64,000 nt of DNA from Pseudomonas sp. B21-028 (GTDB lineage Bacteria > Pseudomonadota > Gammaproteobacteria > Pseudomonadales > Pseudomonadaceae). Of this stretch, positions 59,469 to 64,000 are shown in pieces; position 1 is the stretch's first letter, and the number at the start of each line of letters is the position of its first letter. Both the position numbers and the translations under genes were made by a program. The notes under the pieces are model-generated. The model was not told the DNA's origin. It saw nothing but the letters and a program-made list of their open reading frames with translations, and ran no database searches. Where the stretch lies: positions 2,790,001 to 2,854,000 of the forward strand of contig NZ_CP087184.1 of NCBI RefSeq assembly GCF_024749045.1, given 5' to 3'.

Positions 59469-61250
59469 TCAATGCGAATGCCGTGGCTCACCGCTACGGG
59501 CAATCACCCGCAGATGCAAGGTGGCGGGTTCCAGGCAGCCTCCAGTGGAAAGCTGCCCCACCAGTTGCCGATAGAGTTCTTGCCAAGGTGTCTGCGAGGG
59601 AGGCATCTGCGGCACCCATTCGAGTCGGCGCCGCTCCATCTCGGCCTCGTCGATCAACAGGTTGACGGTGCGGGTGTTCAAGTCCACTTTCAGGCGATCG
59701 TTGGTCTTGAGCAACGCCAGACCACCGCCAACGGCGGCTTCCGGGGACATGTTGAGGATCGACGGGCTCGCGGAGGTGCCGCTCTGGCGCCCGTCGCCCA
59801 GGCACGGCAGCGAGTCGATGCCGCGTTTGATCAGGGCGGCCGGCGGGGCCATGTTCACCACTTCGGCACTGCCGGGATAGCCCACGGTGCCGGTACCGCG
59901 GACGACGAGGATACAGCGCTCGTCGATGTCCAGCGCCGGGTCGTCGATGCGTGCGTGATAGTCCTCCGGGCCTTCGAACACGATGGCCCGGGCTTCGAAA
60001 CTGTTCTCGGCGCCGGGTTCGGACAGGTAGGTCTTGCGGAACGCCTCGCCCACCACCGACATCTTCATGATCGCGCTGTCGAAGAAGTTGCCACTGAGCA
60101 CGATGAACCCGGCACGGTGCTTGAGTGGTGTGTCGAAGGGATGGATGACGTCGACGTCGCTGGTCCGGCTGTTGCCCACGATTTCGCCGATGGTTCGGCC
60201 GCTGACCGTGGCGCAGTCCGCGTGCAGGCGCCCGGCTTTTTGCAGTTCGTGCATGACCGAGGGTACGCCTCCAGCCCGGTGGAAGCTTTCGCCCAGGTAC
60301 TTGCCCGCCGGCATGCAATTGACCAGCAGCGGTACGTCTTCGCCAATCCGTTGCCAATCATCCAGGCTCAATTCGACGCCCATGTGCCGGGCAATGGCTA
60401 TCAGGTGCGGCGGGCAGTTGCTCGAAGCGCCCAACGCCGAAGCGACGGCGATGGCATTTTCAAAGGCCTGGCGGGTCATGATCTGCGAGGGACGAATGTC
60501 TTGTCGGACCAACTCGCAGATGCGCTTGCCCGTCGCATAGGCCATTTGTCCGCGCTCGCGGTAGGGCGCCGGAATGCTCGCGCAGCCCGGCAGCGACATG
60601 CCCAGGGCTTCGGCCAGGGCATTCATCGACAGGGCAGTGCCCATGGTGTTGCAGTGGCCTACCGACGGCGACGCCGCGGTGGTCATTTCCATGAAGCCTT
60701 CGTAGTCGATTTCACCGGCTGCCATCAGGTTGCGCGCATGCCAGAGTACGGTGCCTGAGCCGATCAGGTCGCCCTTGTAGTGACCGTCGAGCATCGGCCC
60801 GCCGGACAGGACGATGGCTGGCAGGTCGGTGGTTGCGGCCGCCATCAGGCAGGCCGGGGTCGTCTTGTCGCAACCGGTGGTGAGCACCACGCCGTCCAGG
60901 GGGTAGCCGTGGAGGATTTCCACCAGCCCCAGATAGGCCAGGTTGCGGTCCAGTGCCGCGGTGGGCCGACGCGATTGTTCGGCAATCGGATGTACCGGAA
61001 ACTCCATGGGAATGCCGCCTGCATCGCGAATACCGGCCTTGACCCGTTGCGCCAGCTCCAGATGATGGCGGTTGCAGGGCGTCAGGTCGCTGCCGGTCTG
61101 GGCAATACCGATGATCGGGCGTCCCGATTGCAGCTCTTCGCGGGTCATCCCGTAATTCATGTAGCGCTCGACGTACAAGGCCGTCATGTCCGCGTGGGCC
61201 GGATCGTTGAACCATTGTTCGCTGCGCAGGCGTTTGGGCGTGTCACTCAT
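59469..61250 (-). CDS. IlvD/Edd-family sugar-acid dehydratase (xylonate/arabonate type)
   Basis: This is 593 residues from the ATG at 61250 (MSDTPKRLRS), preceded by GGGAG; a further 12 residues are open upstream. It has the IlvD/Edd iron-sulfur dehydratase pattern: TPCNRHH and LTTGCDKTTPACLMAAATT, PSVGHCNTMGTA and PGCASIPAP, each supplying a cluster Cys. The subfamily resembles pentonate dehydratases rather than the branched-chain amino-acid enzyme. It would convert a sugar acid such as D-xylonate or L-arabonate to the 2-keto-3-deoxy acid. The FAH-family gene 48 bp upstream is the classic partner for the next dehydration. Exact substrate is not determined. Confidence 0.88.
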   Translation of the reverse strand: MSDTPKRLRSEQWFNDPAHADMTALYVERYMNYGMTREELQSGRPIIGIAQTGSDLTPCNRHHLELAQRVKAGIRDAGGIPMEFPVHPIAEQSRRPTAALDRNLAYLGLVEILHGYPLDGVVLTTGCDKTTPACLMAAATTDLPAIVLSGGPMLDGHYKGDLIGSGTVLWHARNLMAAGEIDYEGFMEMTTAASPSVGHCNTMGTALSMNALAEALGMSLPGCASIPAPYRERGQMAYATGKRICELVRQDIRPSQIMTRQAFENAIAVASALGASSNCPPHLIAIARHMGVELSLDDWQRIGEDVPLLVNCMPAGKYLGESFHRAGGVPSVMHELQKAGRLHADCATVSGRTIGEIVGNSRTSDVDVIHPFDTPLKHRAGFIVLSGNFFDSAIMKMSVVGEAFRKTYLSEPGAENSFEARAIVFEGPEDYHARIDDPALDIDERCILVVRGTGTVGYPGSAEVVNMAPPAALIKRGIDSLPCLGDGRQSGTSASPSILNMSPEAAVGGGLALLKTNDRLKVDLNTRTVNLLIDEAEMERRRLEWVPQMPPSQTPWQELYRQLVGQLSTGGCLEPATLHLRVIARSGEPRHSH

Positions 61251-61298
61251 GATTCTTGTCTCCCTTATCATTGGATGAATCGACAAACCGCACCGGTG

Positions 61299-62480
61299 TC
61301 AGCGTGCGAGCAATCCACGAGCGGCGAGATTACGCAACAGGGCGCTCAAGCCAAACGTCCAGGGTGCGGCTTCACAGCTGTAGGTCACGCGGTTGTGCAG
61401 GCTGCCGAGCAATGGGCTGCTGATCCGGACCCGGTCACCCGGTTTATGGGTGAAACCGCTGCCGACGGCGTCTCGGTCCTCGGTCGGGGCAAACAGGGTA
61501 CCCAGGAACAGCAGGAACCCGTCCGGGTACTGGTGATTGGCGTTGAGTGTCTGGGCCGCCAAGTCCAGCGGATCCCGGCTGATCTGGCTCATGGAACTCG
61601 ATCCCTGCATCCGGTAGCCGTCCTCGCCCTGGACGTCCAGGTCGACCACGCAGGCGCGCACATTGTCCAGGCTGAAGTGCTCATCGAACAGGCGGATGAA
61701 AGGGCCGATGGCACAGGACGCATTGTTGTCCTTGGCCTTGCTCAGCAACAACGCGCTGCGTCCTTCGAAGTCCCGCAGATTGACATCGTTGCCCAGGGTG
61801 GCGCCATGGACCTGGCCACGGCTGTTCACCGCCAGCACCACTTCAGGCTCGGGATTATTCCATTGGGAGCCGGGGTGGATACCGATGCGACTGCCGCTGC
61901 CCACGGCGGCGAGCACCGGCGCCTTGGTGAAGATTTCCGCGTCTGGGCCGATGCCGACTTCCAGGTACTGCGACCACATGCCTTGCTCGATCAGCAGGGC
62001 TTTCAGGCGCATGGCCTGTTCAGACCCCGGTACCACCGAGCGCAGGTTGTCGCCGATCACACTGCGCACGGTGGCTCGCACGGCATCGGCTTTTACCGGA
62101 TCACCACCGGCCTGTTCCTCGATCACCCGCTCGATCATGCTGGCGGCGAAGGTCACGCCAGCGGCCTTGATCACTTGCAGATCCAGCGGTGGCAACAACG
62201 AAGGCTTGGAAAGATCGGCCTCAGGCCCCGTGTTGGCGAGCAGGGCTTCGACGCTGGCGATGAAGGTGCCTGGCGTTTGCCTCACGGTGGCCAATGGCGA
62301 TTCCGTTTCCAGCAGGTCGCTCAAGGTTGCAAAGTGCTCCGACAAATCGAATACGCCATCGCTGCGCAACACGATCGGCGAGGGCCCGGCGATCCGCCCG
62401 GGCACCCAGGCACGGCCAATCAGGGTTCCCGTCAGGCCGTCGGCCGGCAATGTATTCTCGGGCGTAAGCAGTAGCGACAT
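61299..62480 (-). CDS. Fumarylacetoacetate-hydrolase-family protein, likely 2-keto-3-deoxy-pentonate dehydratase
   Basis: This is 393 residues; AGGAAG lies nine bases before the ATG. The C-terminal FAH domain shows the metal-binding acids in NNPEPEVVL and the stretch GNDVNLRDFEGRSALLL. The length and an N-terminal extension of about 130 residues resemble XylX/KdaD-type enzymes. These turn 2-keto-3-deoxy-xylonate or -arabonate into 2-ketoglutarate semialdehyde in the Weimberg route. It is transcribed first, followed by the IlvD/Edd gene, and is divergent from the LysR gene at 62597. The aldehyde dehydrogenase expected for the last step is not in the window. Confidence 0.82.
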   Translation of the reverse strand: MSLLLTPENTLPADGLTGTLIGRAWVPGRIAGPSPIVLRSDGVFDLSEHFATLSDLLETESPLATVRQTPGTFIASVEALLANTGPEADLSKPSLLPPLDLQVIKAAGVTFAASMIERVIEEQAGGDPVKADAVRATVRSVIGDNLRSVVPGSEQAMRLKALLIEQGMWSQYLEVGIGPDAEIFTKAPVLAAVGSGSRIGIHPGSQWNNPEPEVVLAVNSRGQVHGATLGNDVNLRDFEGRSALLLSKAKDNNASCAIGPFIRLFDEHFSLDNVRACVVDLDVQGEDGYRMQGSSSMSQISRDPLDLAAQTLNANHQYPDGFLLFLGTLFAPTEDRDAVGSGFTHKPGDRVRISSPLLGSLHNRVTYSCEAAPWTFGLSALLRNLAARGLLAR

Positions 62481-62557
62481 GGCAGTTCTTCCTGGTTCGT
62501 GATGCTTCCACGCTAGGGGGGGCAGACGATAAACTCCAATGAGATATATTCAGTAAT

Positions 62558-62576
62558 CGATAACGAATGGTTATTG
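62558..62576. promoter_or_regulatory. LysR-type operator candidate, copy 1
   Basis: CGATAACGAATGGTTATTG is an imperfect inverted repeat (ATAAC-N5-GTTAT, T-N11-A geometry) in the divergent region between the FAH gene and the LysR gene. It matches the site at 63571 at 16 of 19 positions. Confidence 0.65.
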
Positions 62577-62596
62577 CAGGCCCGAGGAAATCTCCA

Positions 62597-63568
62597 ATGT
62601 CAGATGTATCCTTTTCCAGCTTCTGCGGCTGGTTGAAATTTCGCCATCTGCTGCTGATCGATACCTTGGGCCGCACTTGCAACATGCACTTGGCGGCCCA
62701 GCAGATGAACCTCAGCCAGCCGGCCATCAGCAAGATGCTCAAGGAAATCGAGAGCCTGCTCGGCTTTGCCCTGTTCGAGCGGCGACCGCGCAGCATGCCG
62801 CCCACGGCGTTGGGCGAGCATGTGCTGCGGTATGCGCAGATCGCCTTGAATGACGCGCGTTCGTTCGTTGAGCAAATCAGCAGCCTGCGCGAGGGGGGCC
62901 ATGGTTACCTCAAGGTCGGCGGGATTTTTGCCGCGACGGCGGTGGCCCTGCCCGAGGCGATTTTGCAGATCAAGCAGCGTTGGCCATTGCTGTCGATCGA
63001 GGTCGTGGAGCAAACCAGTAACCACCTGATGGAGATGCTCGAAGAGAAGAAGCTCGATCTGGCGGTGGCTCGTTTCACCGATCAAAGCCAACAGCAGCGT
63101 TATGACTTCCAGCCCCTGGCCCCAGAACCGTTTTGCATTGTGGTCAACAGCCACCATCCCCTGGCCGGTGCCGGGCCGACCTCCCTGCAGCAGTTGGTGG
63201 ATCTGCCCTGGATTCTCTACCCGGTCGGCACGCCCATTCGCGCGCGTATGGAGCTGGCCTTCGCCGAGGCTGGGGTAGGCATGCCACGCAACACCATCGA
63301 CACCATCTCCATGCAGACCTTCCTCCAGGTGCTGCAGCGGGGTCCGATGATCGGGATGCTGCCCAATGCCATGGTCGATCCATTGCTCGAGAGCGGCCAA
63401 CTGAAAATCCTCGACACCCCGCTGCACCTGGTGCCCCAGGACTACGGCATTCTCACGCGCAGAGGCGAGCCGTTGATGGGCGCGGCGCTGGAGTTTGCGG
63501 AAATCCTCAAGGACCACGCCCGCCTGTGCGGTGATCCTGCTGTTGGAATACTGGGAAACGACGACTGA
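62597..63568 (+). CDS. LysR-family regulator of the sugar-acid cluster (GbpR-like)
   Basis: This is 323 residues from the ATG at 62597 (MSDVSFSSFCG), with GAGGA eight bases upstream; an in-frame ATG 30 bases earlier is less well placed. The N-terminal winged helix is FRHLLLIDTLGRTCNM and LSQPAISKMLKEIESLLG. The ligand-binding domain follows from about residue 95. The overall style resembles GbpR-type regulators of sugar and sugar-acid uptake. It is divergent from the dehydratase pair and upstream of the MFS gene, with a similar 19-bp dyad on each side. It probably controls both units in response to a pathway sugar acid. Confidence 0.92.
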   Translation: MSDVSFSSFCGWLKFRHLLLIDTLGRTCNMHLAAQQMNLSQPAISKMLKEIESLLGFALFERRPRSMPPTALGEHVLRYAQIALNDARSFVEQISSLREGGHGYLKVGGIFAATAVALPEAILQIKQRWPLLSIEVVEQTSNHLMEMLEEKKLDLAVARFTDQSQQQRYDFQPLAPEPFCIVVNSHHPLAGAGPTSLQQLVDLPWILYPVGTPIRARMELAFAEAGVGMPRNTIDTISMQTFLQVLQRGPMIGMLPNAMVDPLLESGQLKILDTPLHLVPQDYGILTRRGEPLMGAALEFAEILKDHARLCGDPAVGILGNDD

Positions 63569-63570
63569 TC

Positions 63571-63589
63571 CGATAACGGATCGTTATCG
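63571..63589. promoter_or_regulatory. LysR-type operator candidate, copy 2
   Basis: CGATAACGGATCGTTATCG has perfect 8-bp arms around GAT. It lies two bases after the LysR stop and 112 bp before the MFS start, a position suited to activating the transporter gene. Confidence 0.7.
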
Positions 63590-63700
63590 ATTAATCAGAA
63601 AATGCCATTGGGAAAGAATCGTTTCGCGGTCGTAGAGTGAGCCCCCAGCTCCCATCCGATAAAAACAATCAGGCATGTCCACGTGCCCAGGGGTTATCAC

Positions 63701-64000
63701 ATGCAAACCGTCTCCGAGCATTTACCTGCCCAGGCGCAAACCGGTGAACTCGATTTCGAAGACCGGACCTACCGCAAAGTCATCTGGCGCATCCTTCCCA
63801 TCCTGCTCCTGTGCTACATGGCGGCTTATCTTGACCGGGTGAACATCGGTTTCGCCAAGCTCGACATGCTCAACGAGCTGCAATTCAGCAATACCGTGTA
63901 TGCCTTGGGCGCCAGTATGTTTTTCTGGGGCTATTTCATCTTCGAAGTGCCCAGCAACCTGCTGTTGCATCGCTTCGGCGCACGGTTCTGGATTGCCCGG
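63701..64000 (+). CDS. MFS transporter, anion:cation symporter family (5' part)
   Basis: The first 100 codons are present and the gene runs off the right edge. CCAGGGG eight bases before the ATG is a good ribosome binding site. After a polar start (LDFEDRTYRKVIWRILPI) come a membrane segment, YLDRVNIGFAKL and a second segment ending FFWGYFIFEVPSNLLLHRFGARFW. This is the typical beginning of ACS-family transporters (tartrate, galactarate, phthalate type). Its place beside sugar-acid enzymes suggests uptake of the pathway's sugar acid. Confidence 0.9.
   Translation, partial: MQTVSEHLPAQAQTGELDFEDRTYRKVIWRILPILLLCYMAAYLDRVNIGFAKLDMLNELQFSNTVYALGASMFFWGYFIFEVPSNLLLHRFGARFWIAR

Overview
The window looks like part of a Pseudomonas chromosome of the fluorescens/syringae type. 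The reasons are a giant lipopeptide-style NRPS with Pseudomonas A-domain specificity codes, a complete wss-type acetylated-cellulose operon, and a sugar-acid dehydratase/MFS island. This assignment comes from gene content and codon use; there is no rRNA or marker gene in the window.

Left 63% (1-40485, minus strand): one enormous non-ribosomal peptide synthetase, starting at an ATG at 40485 and running off the left edge. It carries a starter C domain, twelve complete modules and the first half of a thirteenth, about 13,490 residues in the window. The reading frame is cut by three single-base deletions in short homopolymers (about 32847, 24717 and 3387). Each falls inside a domain and near-identical module copies keep the missing base, so I treat the pieces as one gene. 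Hand-read A-domain codes give Thr-Ala-Thr-Thr-Ala-Ser-Ala-Thr-Thr-Ala-Ala-Ser-X. All eleven internal C domains C2-C12 look like dual condensation/epimerisation domains, so residues 1-11 are probably D-configured; in C13 the motif is degenerate. The modules are a mosaic of near-identical blocks up to about 1.6 kb long.

40486-40864 is a divergent control region. On the NRPS side it has a 20-bp dyad resembling the syr-syp box of SalA/SyrF-type LuxR regulators, plus a second perfect 20-bp palindrome of CT-N12-AG form. On the other side is a leader element that recurs before the next gene.

40865-44492: an Asp/Glu-racemase-superfamily protein with one catalytic Cys replaced, a DAO-family FAD oxidoreductase, a convergent LysR regulator, and a divergent VOC-family protein. 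The two enzymes share a repeated roughly 93-bp upstream element, so they are probably co-regulated.

44740-59465: a tightly overlapping cellulose operon, bcsQ-bcsA-bcsB-bcsZ-bcsC-wssF-wssG-wssH-wssI. It encodes cellulose synthesis and export followed by alginate-like O-acetylation. No wssJ follows.

59469-64000: a sugar-acid island. An IlvD/Edd dehydratase and an FAH-family protein (a Weimberg-type pair) are on the minus strand. A LysR regulator and the 5' end of an MFS anion transporter are on the plus strand. Matching 19-bp inverted repeats lie in both control regions of the island. No tRNA, rRNA, CRISPR array, insertion sequence or prophage gene was recognised.
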